Part shown: in pieces, positions 1 through 8,981 of the stretch
Layout: every line of letters starts with the position of its first letter
Position numbering within the stretch: the stretch's first letter is position 1
NCBI RefSeq assembly: GCF_052056485.1
Contig: NZ_CP183948.1
Coordinates: forward strand, 3,410,001-3,474,000
DNA: 64,000 bases
Source: Paenibacillus_AQ nitricinens
GTDB taxonomy: Bacteria > Bacillota > Bacilli > Paenibacillales > Paenibacillaceae
Reading direction: 5' to 3'
Translations under genes and position numbers: made by a program
Notes under the pieces: generated by a model
What the model was told of the DNA's origin: nothing
The model's database searches: none
The model's input: only the letters and a program-made list of their open reading frames with translations

Positions 1-2
1 GG

Positions 3-1079
3 GCAATGGAAGATTACAGGGCTTCGCAGCTGCCAAATGGCATGTTGCAAAGCCGCTACCCCTCCGTGCTGCCACAGGTCATCCCCTCCTTCTCTTTATA
101 TTGGATCGGGATGATTCATGACCACTACAGATCCTTTGGAGATCTGGCACTGGTAAATCGGTACCGACTGCCACTGTTATCCGTATTGGACTGGTTCGAT
201 CAGCGACTGACACCGCAAGGTCTGGTGGACAGAACGCCTCGCCAATATTGGAATTATTTTGACTGGGTAGAAGAATGGCCACTTGGTGCACCAGACTGTA
301 CGGATGATACACCAGCGACCATGCTTAGTTTGATGTATGCAGCCGCGCTGGAGCAAGCGGCTGAATTGCTTGCAGCCAGCGGCTGGACACAGATTGCTGG
401 TGAACTACGTCAGCGAAAAGCCGCAGTCAACGCTGCAGTGCTGGATTGTTGTCGCCAAACGAACAGCCTGATGTTCCGCGACAGCCCGGCGGCAACAGCG
501 GAAACACAGCTGAGCCAGCATACGCAGGTCTGGGCGATTTTAGCTGACACGGTGGACGCTGTAGAGGGTGCAGCACTACTAGAGATTACAATGGCTGACA
601 CATCACTGGCTAAACTTTCGCTGCCGATGAGCTATTATCTTTTTCGCGCGTTGGAACATTGCGGATTGTATGACCGCTCCTTCAGACTATGGGCTCGTTG
701 GATGAAACAGCTGGATTTGAACCTCACTACACTCCCGGAAATGGACTCTGTTGGAACCAGAAGTGACTGTCACGCCTGGAGCGCTCTCCCGATCACTGAG
801 TTCACAAGAGGGATATTGGGTGTCCGGCAAGGGATAGAGGGAATAACCGTAAAGCCACATTGCGGCGATCTGCAACAGGCCAGTGGAATCGTAAGCACAA
901 GTCTGGGTCCAATACATGTAAAATGGGAAATCCATTCAGAAGCGGGACATAAAAGCTTCCATTTTGAAGCTAACTGGCCAGCCGGTTCGGCGATTACAAT
1001 TATCTTGCCTAATCATGAAGTGCTGCTGACAGATGCAGGTTCTTTTTATAAGGCGATCGATATTAGTCACTTTAGCTGA
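3..1079 (+). CDS. Alpha-L-rhamnosidase-like GH78 protein, C-terminal part (5' end outside window)
   Basis: The reading frame is open to the window edge, so this is the C-terminal 358 residues of a longer protein. The visible part looks like the (alpha/alpha)6 barrel and C-terminal beta-sandwich of GH78: a run resembling YPSVLPQVIPSFSLYWIGM, aromatic-rich WNYFDWVEEW, and the late motif RSDCHAWSALPITEF followed by GILGVRQGIEGITVKP, which is typical of bacterial rhamnosidases. GH78 enzymes release terminal alpha-L-rhamnose from glycans and glycosides. The first visible ATG (base 6) has no ribosome site and sits inside the fold, so it is not the start. Family call is by motif recognition; the catalytic acid lies mostly outside the window. 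Confidence 0.75.
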   Translation, partial: AMEDYRASQLPNGMLQSRYPSVLPQVIPSFSLYWIGMIHDHYRSFGDLALVNRYRLPLLSVLDWFDQRLTPQGLVDRTPRQYWNYFDWVEEWPLGAPDCTDDTPATMLSLMYAAALEQAAELLAASGWTQIAGELRQRKAAVNAAVLDCCRQTNSLMFRDSPAATAETQLSQHTQVWAILADTVDAVEGAALLEITMADTSLAKLSLPMSYYLFRALEHCGLYDRSFRLWARWMKQLDLNLTTLPEMDSVGTRSDCHAWSALPITEFTRGILGVRQGIEGITVKPHCGDLQQASGIVSTSLGPIHVKWEIHSEAGHKSFHFEANWPAGSAITIILPNHEVLLTDAGSFYKAIDISHFS

Positions 1080-1131
1080 TAGTCTGATTTCAATTGAGCT
1101 TCGTTTTCGTTGATTCATACACCAGAGGGGG

Positions 1132-2172
1132 ATGGGGAGTTATATGTTCAGATCATTCGGCCGCAACATCCGCCTTGTCCTGGTGCTGTTTATTACCGTT
1201 TACATTGCCGCTTCGAGTTTCATTTTGTACCGTACTATGGAGCATAGAAGTTTGGATATGTTGCGGCAGTTGTCCGTTCAATACACTGGCCAGCAGCATA
1301 AGAACACTCTTTTGTTCATGAACTGGCTAGAGGAGACCTCCAAGCTTATCTCCAACAATCAGGTGGTACAGAATGCGTTGAAAAAACCAGCGTACGACGG
1401 AGCGATTTCTCCGATACTTGAGGGCATTCGCTCCTCTAGCAGTGACATTCTCGGTATTTATATTTGGGGTGAAGCAGGGGGGACGTACTCCTCGAGCAAT
1501 GTATCCGGGCTTCTCCCCTTTGCAGAGATCAAGAAAGTTCCGGTGATGGAACAATTTCTGGATAATCGGGAACAGGCTTTGCGCTGGACGGTGCTGAACC
1601 GGGAACATCTGATGAATGCGCCTTCTGATCTGCGCGACCGCCTGCTACTTGAAGTGAAAATTCAGGATGCGGAGGGGCAAGTTTTAGGTCTGCTCTCGCT
1701 CGAAGTTGAGATTGACAAGCTGTACAGCTTCTACCTGTCAGGCAAGAATACGATCTACGGCGAGAATGAAGTTTATCTGCTGACAAGTAACGGAAAGCTA
1801 CTGAATGCGGCGGATGTGCCCATGAAGCGACTGCAAGAAGTTAGAACAGCGCTGGCCACACCGAAAATGAATCATCCGGCTAAGCCGGAAGGTCAAGAAG
1901 GTATCGCCAGTAGTGATGCAGATCTACTTGAGCGTGAAACGGCCGACGGCTTGATTTTGCTCTATCCGCTGCCCGAATCGGACGAGCGGATTGTCACCTA
2001 TATCTCTGCAGACGGAATGAATGCAGAGCTGCGGACGTTTAAGTATTTAATGATCGGATTAAACATCATGGTGTTCATAGTTTTCTGGTTGCTGATCTCA
2101 AAGCTTAGCGGCAGTATTGTTAATCCGCTGAAACAGTTATACTTGAAAATTAACTCCACGATGAAAGACTAA
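1132..2172 (+). CDS. Membrane sensor protein lacking an output domain (YesM-like N-terminal half)
   Basis: 346 residues. One membrane segment lies near residues 14-32, an extracytoplasmic region of about 270 residues resembles the double-Cache sensor part of YesM-type kinases, and a second membrane segment lies near residues 305-325. It is followed only by the first residues of a HAMP-like linker (NPLKQLYLKINSTMKD) and a stop. There is no His box, ATPase domain or AraC domain, and none appears in any frame downstream, so the output half is missing. It could be a decayed kinase or a sensor-only partner. A G-rich stretch at 1125-1139 could serve ATG 1132 or, with better spacing, ATG 1144. It sits between GH78 and a small membrane gene. 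Confidence 0.65.
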   Translation: MGSYMFRSFGRNIRLVLVLFITVYIAASSFILYRTMEHRSLDMLRQLSVQYTGQQHKNTLLFMNWLEETSKLISNNQVVQNALKKPAYDGAISPILEGIRSSSSDILGIYIWGEAGGTYSSSNVSGLLPFAEIKKVPVMEQFLDNREQALRWTVLNREHLMNAPSDLRDRLLLEVKIQDAEGQVLGLLSLEVEIDKLYSFYLSGKNTIYGENEVYLLTSNGKLLNAADVPMKRLQEVRTALATPKMNHPAKPEGQEGIASSDADLLERETADGLILLYPLPESDERIVTYISADGMNAELRTFKYLMIGLNIMVFIVFWLLISKLSGSIVNPLKQLYLKINSTMKD

Positions 2173-2306
2173 GATTGGCAGTCAGAATAGCAGACAGAAT
2201 CTATGGGAAATAAATGAGATTCTAATATCTATCAATTGGAATAATGTGGTAAAGCGGAATAATGGGAGAGATAGTTAACGAAAATAGAGGAGGATATAAA
2301 TATTTT

Positions 2307-2555
2307 ATGGGAAACGACTTATACAGAAAACTAGGGGCATCCTTTCTAATTTCCGCTGGAGTAATCTATGCTATTGAACGTGTGGGCTCTTTGATAGCTC
2401 GCAGCCATGAAACTGTTGCGTTATACGAAGCAAACATGTTTGAGACCTTACCTGAAACTCATATTACAGGCTTCTTCGATAATATCTTTGTGCCAATCCT
2501 TACGTTCCTCGGTATGATACTTTTTGTATATGGGTTCCCGAAAAAAATAAAATAA
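2307..2555 (+). CDS. Small membrane protein of unknown function
   Basis: 82 residues with two hydrophobic segments (about residues 9-28 and 55-75) separated by a polar loop, and a basic C-terminal tail PKKIK. Not recognised. The start at ATG 2307 is chosen because a strong AGGAGG (2288-2293) precedes it, although the 13-base gap is long; an upstream in-frame ATG at 2262 lacks a ribosome site. It is followed by a short run of ATAAG repeats and a terminator at 2647-2670, so it is probably transcribed alone or from the preceding sensor gene. Confidence 0.5.
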   Translation: MGNDLYRKLGASFLISAGVIYAIERVGSLIARSHETVALYEANMFETLPETHITGFFDNIFVPILTFLGMILFVYGFPKKIK

Positions 2556-2646
2556 GATAAGATAAGATAACTCATTCAACACGATGTGAACACATTATGG
2601 ATTGTACCGCGAAGCACTAAGATAACGGGATACTAAAGTGAATTTA

Positions 2647-2670
2647 GCGGTTGCTTCGGCTGCCGTTTTT
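2647..2670 (+). terminator. UUCG-loop intrinsic terminator
   Basis: A GCGGTTGC/GCTGCCGT stem with one internal mismatch closes a TTCG tetraloop and runs into TTTTTATTT. It ends transcription of the small membrane protein gene. Confidence 0.65.
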
Positions 2671-2771
2671 ATTTGTTTCAGTTAACGGGCAGTTTAGCTT
2701 TAGGAGAATAAAGGTCTTGATAGGCTTAATGTCGAAAAGAATATAACCGCGTAAAATGAAGGAGAGGTACT

Positions 2772-3266
2772 TTGAAAAAAATTAGGGTAGCAACAAAAGA
2801 GGAAATGATAGAAATTTATAAGATGGGCTATGATGTTTGGGGAGATAATCTGCCTTATGAAGAATATATAACGATGTGCCAGGCTTCAAAGAAGTATAAA
2901 AAGGGAACGTGGTATGTTCTTGAAGCAACAGACACAAAGCAACTATTAAGTTCCCTCATCGTATATGATCTAAATCTTTCTGAAGGCCAAATTGTAAAAG
3001 GGATTGGTTCAATCGCTACCCCTTTATATTTAAGAAAAAAAGGATACGCTTCTTTATTGGTCAAAGAAACGATAAATAAACTTGAAAAGGAAGAAAAATG
3101 TAACGATTTTTTCCTTTATAGTGATATTGGGATAGAATTTTACATAGGATTAGGTTTTATTGTACTACCTAATGATAGTCAAAAATATAAAGACAGTGTT
3201 TGTATGTATTACTCAAAAGAAAATGATTTCGACTCCATATCACTTGATATCCCCAATTACTTTTAA
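2772..3266 (+). CDS. GNAT family N-acetyltransferase
   Basis: 164 residues. The GNAT acetyl-CoA pyrophosphate-binding motif is visible as RKKGYAS inside IATPLYLRKKGYASLLV (about residues 85-101), preceded by the central strand GIGSIAT and followed by a C-terminal strand with YIGLGF typical of motif B. It transfers an acetyl group from acetyl-CoA to an unknown amine. The start is TTG 2772, with GGAGAGG (2761-2767) spaced 4 bases ahead. The gene is AT-rich relative to its neighbours and stands alone between two terminators, suggesting an independently acquired gene. Confidence 0.8.
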   Translation: MKKIRVATKEEMIEIYKMGYDVWGDNLPYEEYITMCQASKKYKKGTWYVLEATDTKQLLSSLIVYDLNLSEGQIVKGIGSIATPLYLRKKGYASLLVKETINKLEKEEKCNDFFLYSDIGIEFYIGLGFIVLPNDSQKYKDSVCMYYSKENDFDSISLDIPNYF

Positions 3267-3332
3267 AGCACTATGATCTTTAGTGAGTTGTGGCGACTGT
3301 ATGAGACTGATAAACGTATCCAAGGAATTAGT

Positions 3333-3400
3333 AAAAAAAGAAATCGTTCTTTGTGAGAAAAGTGGAAGTACCACCTACCTCTCAAAAAAGGAACGATTTC
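3333..3400. terminator. Bidirectional terminator between convergent genes
   Basis: Perfect 10-bp arms GAAATCGTTC (3340-3349) and GAACGATTTC (3391-3400) enclose nested arms TGAGA/TCTCA and GTGG/CCAC. On the minus strand the stem is followed by seven T residues, so it mainly ends the kinase gene; on the plus strand it can end the acetyltransferase gene. Confidence 0.7.
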
Positions 3401-3432
3401 TTTGTAATGTCCGCATTCATTAACAATCTTAG

Positions 3433-5211
3433 CTAATTGGGCAACTCCTTCTTCAAGCTAATCGTAACCGTAGTGCCTTGACCCGGAGTGCTGGAGATGC
3501 TTAGCCCATATTGAGGACCGTATTCCAGCTTAATCCGTTCGTCCACATTTCGCAGGCCATATCCGCTCTGGAACAGCACATCTTCCTTGGCTTGGCTAAG
3601 TGTCGCGCCGTTGGCAAAGCCGACTCCGTCATCTGCCACTGTAAAGCGAATCTCATCCTCCAGCAACTCACCCTTAATCCAAATCCGGCCCATGCCACGT
3701 TTCTCACTGATACCATGTTTGATCGCATTTTCTGCGATAGGCTGAAGAATCAGCTTCAGAATGCGGACCTTGCGCAGCGATTCCTCAATGTCGTATTCAA
3801 TCTCGAATTTATTCGGAAAACGCATTTGCTCGACAGTCACAAAACTTTCCACTAGGCGAATTTCTTCGTCGACAGTGACGAATTTGTCGCCTTTATGCAG
3901 GCTAATCCGAAAAAAGGTCGCCAGAGAAGAAATTAGCCGCTCAATGTCGGGCTGCTTCTTTAGCCGGGCAATCCAGGCGATCGCATCCAGTGTGTTGTAG
4001 AGGAAATGAGGATTGATCTGCGATTGCAGCGCAGTCAGCTCGGCTTTGCGTTGCTTCTCTTTCTCTTCATCCTTTTCCAGCATTAATTGGCTGATCCGTT
4101 CTACCATCTGATAGTAGCTGTTCTCTAGCTGGAAAATCTCATCGACCTGTGCCCGCTGCTCATAGACAGCAGCTAAGTCTTTTTTGCCAAACAGACTCAG
4201 CTTCTTCTTCAAATTCAGTAGTGGACGGGTGATTTTAGCCGCCAGATAAAAGGAAAGAATCAGTAGGACAATGAAGGTAACACTGGCGAAAAGAATGGCA
4301 TTTCGGTTACCCTTGGCAATTCCCTCCAGCAATTTGTGGCTAGAAATCACACTGGTGAACTCCCAGCTAACGCCAAGCGTCTCCAACCTAGGATTCAAAG
4401 GATAAGTAGCAATGATGTAGGAGTTACCGTTATCTGACCAGGTGCGATAGCCTTCTTTCTGACCCGGATGAAGGGGGGCGTTCTCCTCCAAAAAATTGCC
4501 CAAGAGCCGCTTGTCGGGGTGAGATATAATCCGGTCGCTGGAAGTCAGGAAGGAGTAGCCAATGCCAGTGAAACTGGAGGAATAAAGATCAGCCAAGGCG
4601 GATTCTCTGACATAGATGATGACAACCCCGATATTTTGCCCCGTATTGAAGTTCCGGAATTGCTGTCCGAAAGGAATATAGGCATTGCCGTCACCATCCC
4701 GTTTGATCTCACCAACAACAGGCATGCTGCTCTCCTGTATCTGTTTAATAAATAAGGCTTCGGGAACCTCAAGCATCTGCTCCTTGGACTGATAAGAATA
4801 AAGCATATTGTCATTTGTGCTTATAATCACATTGCCCACGAGAGCATTCTGGGTCAGCATGCCGTCGATGATAGCTCCGATCCGTGATTCCTTGTCTGTT
4901 ACCGGCAGGGAATCGTTATTAATGATCTGGTAAATATCACTGTTCACTAGAAAGCGCAGAAACAACATCTGAATATCATCGACCATCAACTCCACACTGA
5001 GACCAATTTGGCGCTGAGTCTGGACGACATGGCGGTACAGATCCTTTTGAAGATAGGTATAGGAATAGAAGTTGAAAATAACAAGCATCAGCACCAGATG
5101 CAGTGACAATCCCACTAACAGGACAACAACAATCCGACTTTTGATCTTGAACCTCCGCATCCAAGAATTAATCCGGTTGGCCATCGTTAGCTTAACCATA
5201 GGTTTTTGCAT
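3433..5211 (-). CDS. YesM-type sensor histidine kinase
   Basis: 592 residues in the YesM order: membrane segment about 25-46, double-Cache-like extracellular region about 47-295, second membrane segment about 302-324, HAMP, then the His_kinase domain with QINPHFLYN (phosphorylated His near residue 402). The ATPase domain shows the N box QPIAENAIKHG, the G1 box ADDGVGF and GYGLRNVDERI. It senses an extracellular ligand, probably an oligosaccharide or its binding protein, and phosphorylates the response regulator encoded just upstream; the two genes overlap by 20 bases. ATGs at 5211, 5199 and 5184 are all possible starts and none has a strong ribosome site, consistent with translational coupling. 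The adjacent hydrolases suggest it senses glycan breakdown products. Confidence 0.9.
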   Translation of the reverse strand: MQKPMVKLTMANRINSWMRRFKIKSRIVVVLLVGLSLHLVLMLVIFNFYSYTYLQKDLYRHVVQTQRQIGLSVELMVDDIQMLFLRFLVNSDIYQIINNDSLPVTDKESRIGAIIDGMLTQNALVGNVIISTNDNMLYSYQSKEQMLEVPEALFIKQIQESSMPVVGEIKRDGDGNAYIPFGQQFRNFNTGQNIGVVIIYVRESALADLYSSSFTGIGYSFLTSSDRIISHPDKRLLGNFLEENAPLHPGQKEGYRTWSDNGNSYIIATYPLNPRLETLGVSWEFTSVISSHKLLEGIAKGNRNAILFASVTFIVLLILSFYLAAKITRPLLNLKKKLSLFGKKDLAAVYEQRAQVDEIFQLENSYYQMVERISQLMLEKDEEKEKQRKAELTALQSQINPHFLYNTLDAIAWIARLKKQPDIERLISSLATFFRISLHKGDKFVTVDEEIRLVESFVTVEQMRFPNKFEIEYDIEESLRKVRILKLILQPIAENAIKHGISEKRGMGRIWIKGELLEDEIRFTVADDGVGFANGATLSQAKEDVLFQSGYGLRNVDERIKLEYGPQYGLSISSTPGQGTTVTISLKKELPN

Positions 5212-6433
5212 ATTCGCTCGGTGGGATGCCCGTCATCTTTTTGAAAATCTGGCTAAAGTATTTGGAGTCAGTGAAACCAACCTGATTGCCCACCTCATAG
5301 ACCCGGTACATCGGATTGCGCAGCATACGTTTGGCTTCTTCAATCCGATATTCCGTCAGACATTCATAGAAAGTCTTGTTCAAATCTTTGCGGAATAGAT
5401 GCATTAAATGGGTTGGACTGACGAACACCGCAGCAGCAACCATCTCCACGGTAATGTTCCCAGCATAATGCTCCCGGATAAAAGCGAGGGCGTCTCTGAT
5501 TTCACGCCGGCATCGAGCTCCGGCCTCTTCTTCAGCGTACAACACGCGTTCAATACCAGACATTGCACGCTGCGCAGCAAGCCAAGCCTGTTTGTATGAA
5601 TCTACGATTCCGTTCCATTCTTGAGTTGGTTTGCCGATGCCTACGCTAAGAGCCTGGCCGAAGTGCTGCTGGCTCCATTCCGATAGCTGCTTACCTAATC
5701 TGCGGGCAGAATCACCGGCAAGCTCAGGTTCATCGGTTCGGAGAATCATAACCCACTCCAGATGACTATCGCGGAATAGACAGAGCTGTTCAAAAGAATA
5801 CGCTTCCAGAATAACCGCTGCTTCATCCTCCAACGCTTTGCCTACATCAGTTCCTTGAAGACCATTATCAGCAGGGAAGGCTATGGACAGCGGCAGCATA
5901 GCTTTTCCTGGTTCCAATTGCAGCTCCAGCAGCTTTATTTTGCTGGTAATGAATTCCTCACTATGCAGCTGGCCATGCAGTAAATCCTGCCAGAATTGTT
6001 TGGATATCGCGGCAATTTCCTCATTAAGCTGCGAATATCGCTTGGAGAGTTGCTTTTTCCCCAGGATTTCATCACCAACGCTTCTTACTGTATCTGCGAG
6101 TTCTTCTATGTTAATGGGCTTTAACAGATAGGTGGAGGCGCCATAACGCAATGCAGCCTGTGCATATTGAAATTCGTCATAACCGCTGAGGACGACAATA
6201 CCTACGAGCATGTCCTGCTCCCGTATTTTCTCTATGAGTTCAAGACCATTCATATAGGGCATACGGATATCGGTAATAATCACATCCGGGCGGTGTTGTA
6301 GTGCAAGCTCCAAACCCTCCTCACCATTGCTGGCTTCTCCTATGATCTCAACGTTGTATTCTGCCCAGTCTATGGTTTGAGTGATGCCCATACGAACCAG
6401 ATATTCATCATCTACTATAAGCGCTTTCAACAT
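5192..6433 (-). CDS. YesN-type response regulator with AraC DNA-binding domain
   Basis: 413 residues. The receiver domain (1-120) has acidic residues Asp8-Asp9, phosphoacceptor Asp55 in IITDIRMP, and Lys105 in LLKPI. The C-terminal 100 residues form two AraC helix-turn-helix motifs, ending with VGFTDSKYFSQIFKKMTGIPPSEY. It partners the kinase encoded downstream and most likely activates the divergent GH42/GH92 genes. ATG 6433 is chosen because GAGGTGAGG lies just ahead of it and it gives the conserved MLKALIVDDE start; an upstream ATG at 6484 would add 17 residues without a ribosome site. Confidence 0.92.
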   Translation of the reverse strand: MLKALIVDDEYLVRMGITQTIDWAEYNVEIIGEASNGEEGLELALQHRPDVIITDIRMPYMNGLELIEKIREQDMLVGIVVLSGYDEFQYAQAALRYGASTYLLKPINIEELADTVRSVGDEILGKKQLSKRYSQLNEEIAAISKQFWQDLLHGQLHSEEFITSKIKLLELQLEPGKAMLPLSIAFPADNGLQGTDVGKALEDEAAVILEAYSFEQLCLFRDSHLEWVMILRTDEPELAGDSARRLGKQLSEWSQQHFGQALSVGIGKPTQEWNGIVDSYKQAWLAAQRAMSGIERVLYAEEEAGARCRREIRDALAFIREHYAGNITVEMVAAAVFVSPTHLMHLFRKDLNKTFYECLTEYRIEEAKRMLRNPMYRVYEVGNQVGFTDSKYFSQIFKKMTGIPPSEYAKTYG

Positions 6434-6683
6434 TGGCCTCACCTCGAAGTAGTTTCTAATATGTCTTACAGCCATTATAAACATGAAACCTCTTTTAGAG
6501 GAGCGATAATTTCTTAGTTGTCAGGATCACAAACGATTTCGCAGTATGTTCCCCGGTGGCTTTGTACAACGATAACCTCATAGCGGATGTTCTAAATATT
6601 TCAACAGCTTAACAAACCGTTTCATAGGATTCCATCCTAACTTTTGCAAAATGTACTGTGATAGACTTTAACCGTAAAAGAGC

Positions 6684-6697
6684 GGTAAGCGCTTTTA
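6684..6697 (+). promoter_or_regulatory. Possible CcpA (cre) site in the 310-base divergent spacer
   Basis: GGTAAGCGCTTTTA fits the cre consensus TGNAANCGNWNNCW with two mismatches and lies 47 bases before the GH42 start. The rest of the 6434-6743 spacer shows no clear consensus promoter, as expected if the AraC-type regulator is needed for activation. Confidence 0.45.
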
Positions 6698-6743
6698 TAA
6701 ATACATGACATCGAAATTGAACGCTGTAGGAGGAGTACCCTTG

Positions 6744-8918
6744 ATGCAAAATTCATTTATTCCATTCGGGTTTCAATATTACCGTTCCCCGACCCCATTC
6801 CGGGATCAATGGGAAAAAGACCTGAGCAATATTGCCGGGCAGGGCTTCAATTGTGTGAAATATTGGGTGCAGTGGCGCGCCAGCGTGTCTAAAGAAGGGA
6901 TCTACGAGTTCGATGATATTCAGGAGCTGATGGATATTGCTCAACGGAACGGCTTAAAGGTCATTTTGAACGTGATTTTCGATGTGGCGCCAGCCTGGTT
7001 TTATAAAAAACATCCTGATTCCAAAATGATCACAGCAGACGGTTCCGTACTGGAACCAAGGTCAATTAACTGCCGCCAGATTGGCGGAGCTCCTGGACCT
7101 TGTTATCACCATGCAGCTGCAGCCACGGAGAAGGCGAAATTTCTGTCGGAAACAGTGAAGACATTCAAAGATCATCCTGCACTCTGGGTGTGGGATTTAT
7201 GGAATGAGCCTGAGCTGACGACAGGGATTAAGCGCAAGTTGTCATTTGACAACCAGGTATGTTATTGCGGGCACTCCGTGCTGGCATTCCAAGAATGGCT
7301 GAAAAATAAATATATTACTCTGGAAGCTCTGAACGAATCATGGCAGCGGACTTACGGAAACTGGGAGGAAGTAGAGGCACCGCGTGGGCAAGGCGTATTC
7401 AATGATTTGGTGGACTGGCGGCTATTCATGTCCGGTACTTTAACAGATGAGCTGCGGAGCCGGGTAGATACTGTGAAGTCACTAGATTTGCTGCATCCTG
7501 TTATGGCACATACTGTGCCAGCTCCTATCTTCAATATGATTACAGCAGGTTCAGACGACTTCAAGCTGGCTGAACCCTGTGACCTGACAGGCAATAGTCT
7601 GGGGTCCTCAGCCTGGTCAGCTGATTTGCTGATCTCAGCCGCCAAAGGTAAACCGATCATCAACTCGGAGATTCATGCACTGCCGGGCAATACGGCGATG
7701 AAGCCGTGCCAGCCGGAGCTGCGAGAAATGAAACGGCATATTCTGACCCCGCTCGCCCGGGGTATCACGGGATATCTGTTCTGGCAGTATAGACCGGAGG
7801 TATTGGGACAGGAGGCTCCAGCTTGGGGCAGTGTATATTTGGACGGCAGTCCAACCCCATGGTACAAGGATATGGCCCAACTAAATAAGCTTGTGCAAGA
7901 CAATAAGCAAGAGCTTTTACAGGCAAAACGGCGTGGGGACGGGATTGCTATTCTATTCAGCCCACAGAACCAAATCGCAAACTTTGCTGCCCATGATCAT
8001 TTGGACACCTATAACGATTCCCTGCAAGGCGTCCATAAACTGCTACATGACCTTAATTATAAAGTGGAATTTCTGCATGAGTCGGATGTTACGGAACAGA
8101 CATTGGACCAATACCGCTGCCTGTGGATGCCTTATCCACTGTATCTGAACCGTAAACTGTGTGACCTCCTGCGTGAGTGGGTGGAGAAGGGCGGAATTTT
8201 GATTTCGGAATGCTCCTTCGGAGCGCTTCAGGCAGAGAATGGCTGTCACAGCTATACAGTTCCCGGTTACGGATTTGATGAAGTCTTTGGGGTTCGGGAG
8301 ACTTGGATTCATTCTGCCGAGAATCTGGATCATAGCTATCATCAGGTAGCATTCGAATCACGGACGGCGATCCCACTCCTTAATGTATTGGAGCACAGCA
8401 AGGAAGGGGAAGCAGCCGCAGATGATAAGGCACACGGCTCCTATTACAAATCAGATATTGCGCTGCAAAGTCATGTGAAGGTCCTAGCCGAATTTGCCGA
8501 GGACAATATGCCTGTGTTGACGGCCGCCGCTTATGGCAACGGGTGTGCTGTATGGTTCGGTACCTTGCTTGCGGCTGCCTACTGGCAGGATGGACATACC
8601 GGAACGCTACAGTTGGTGCGCGATCTTTTACAGCAGGAATTGAAGCTACAGCCGAATGTGCATGTAAGCGGCGGTGTCCGCGCCGACCTTTCCGAGTGGG
8701 AAGTTGCAGAAGACAGAGGTGCGTTCCTCTATGTGCATAATGAAGGGAACATGTTGGCAGAAGCCAAAGTTACGCTGCCTGCCAATTATACTTCAGCAGA
8801 GCCATGGTTTGATGATGGGAACGCCACAATCCAGCCAATAAATCCGTCTGAACCTTCAACAACTCAACTGTCTATACGGGTAGAAGCTGGAGATGTTCAA
8901 GTATTTCGATTATCTTAG
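6744..8918 (+). CDS. GH42-like beta-galactosidase
   Basis: 724 residues without a signal peptide, so cytoplasmic. The (beta/alpha)8 domain (about 1-390) shows the acid/base Glu155 in WDLWNEP and a probable nucleophile Glu309 in INSEIHALPG. A middle domain (about 395-600) resembles the GH42 trimerisation domain, followed by a C-terminal beta domain. GH42 enzymes remove terminal beta-galactose from oligosaccharides; the exact substrate is not evident. ATG 6744 is chosen because AGGAGGAG (6728-6735) precedes it by 8 bases. It lies divergently from YesN/YesM and 63 bases before the GH92 gene, suggesting one operon. Confidence 0.8.
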   Translation: MQNSFIPFGFQYYRSPTPFRDQWEKDLSNIAGQGFNCVKYWVQWRASVSKEGIYEFDDIQELMDIAQRNGLKVILNVIFDVAPAWFYKKHPDSKMITADGSVLEPRSINCRQIGGAPGPCYHHAAAATEKAKFLSETVKTFKDHPALWVWDLWNEPELTTGIKRKLSFDNQVCYCGHSVLAFQEWLKNKYITLEALNESWQRTYGNWEEVEAPRGQGVFNDLVDWRLFMSGTLTDELRSRVDTVKSLDLLHPVMAHTVPAPIFNMITAGSDDFKLAEPCDLTGNSLGSSAWSADLLISAAKGKPIINSEIHALPGNTAMKPCQPELREMKRHILTPLARGITGYLFWQYRPEVLGQEAPAWGSVYLDGSPTPWYKDMAQLNKLVQDNKQELLQAKRRGDGIAILFSPQNQIANFAAHDHLDTYNDSLQGVHKLLHDLNYKVEFLHESDVTEQTLDQYRCLWMPYPLYLNRKLCDLLREWVEKGGILISECSFGALQAENGCHSYTVPGYGFDEVFGVRETWIHSAENLDHSYHQVAFESRTAIPLLNVLEHSKEGEAAADDKAHGSYYKSDIALQSHVKVLAEFAEDNMPVLTAAAYGNGCAVWFGTLLAAAYWQDGHTGTLQLVRDLLQQELKLQPNVHVSGGVRADLSEWEVAEDRGAFLYVHNEGNMLAEAKVTLPANYTSAEPWFDDGNATIQPINPSEPSTTQLSIRVEAGDVQVFRLS

Positions 8919-8981
8919 CCGGCAGCAGTTAAGATCGAAGATTAAAGAGCTGGTGTAAGCCAGCCAAAGGAGTGTATCCAT

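Noticed and set aside
2556..2575. ATAAG tandem repeat as a possible CRISPR or regulatory array
   Set aside because: Only four short units with no spacers; a simple slippage tract.
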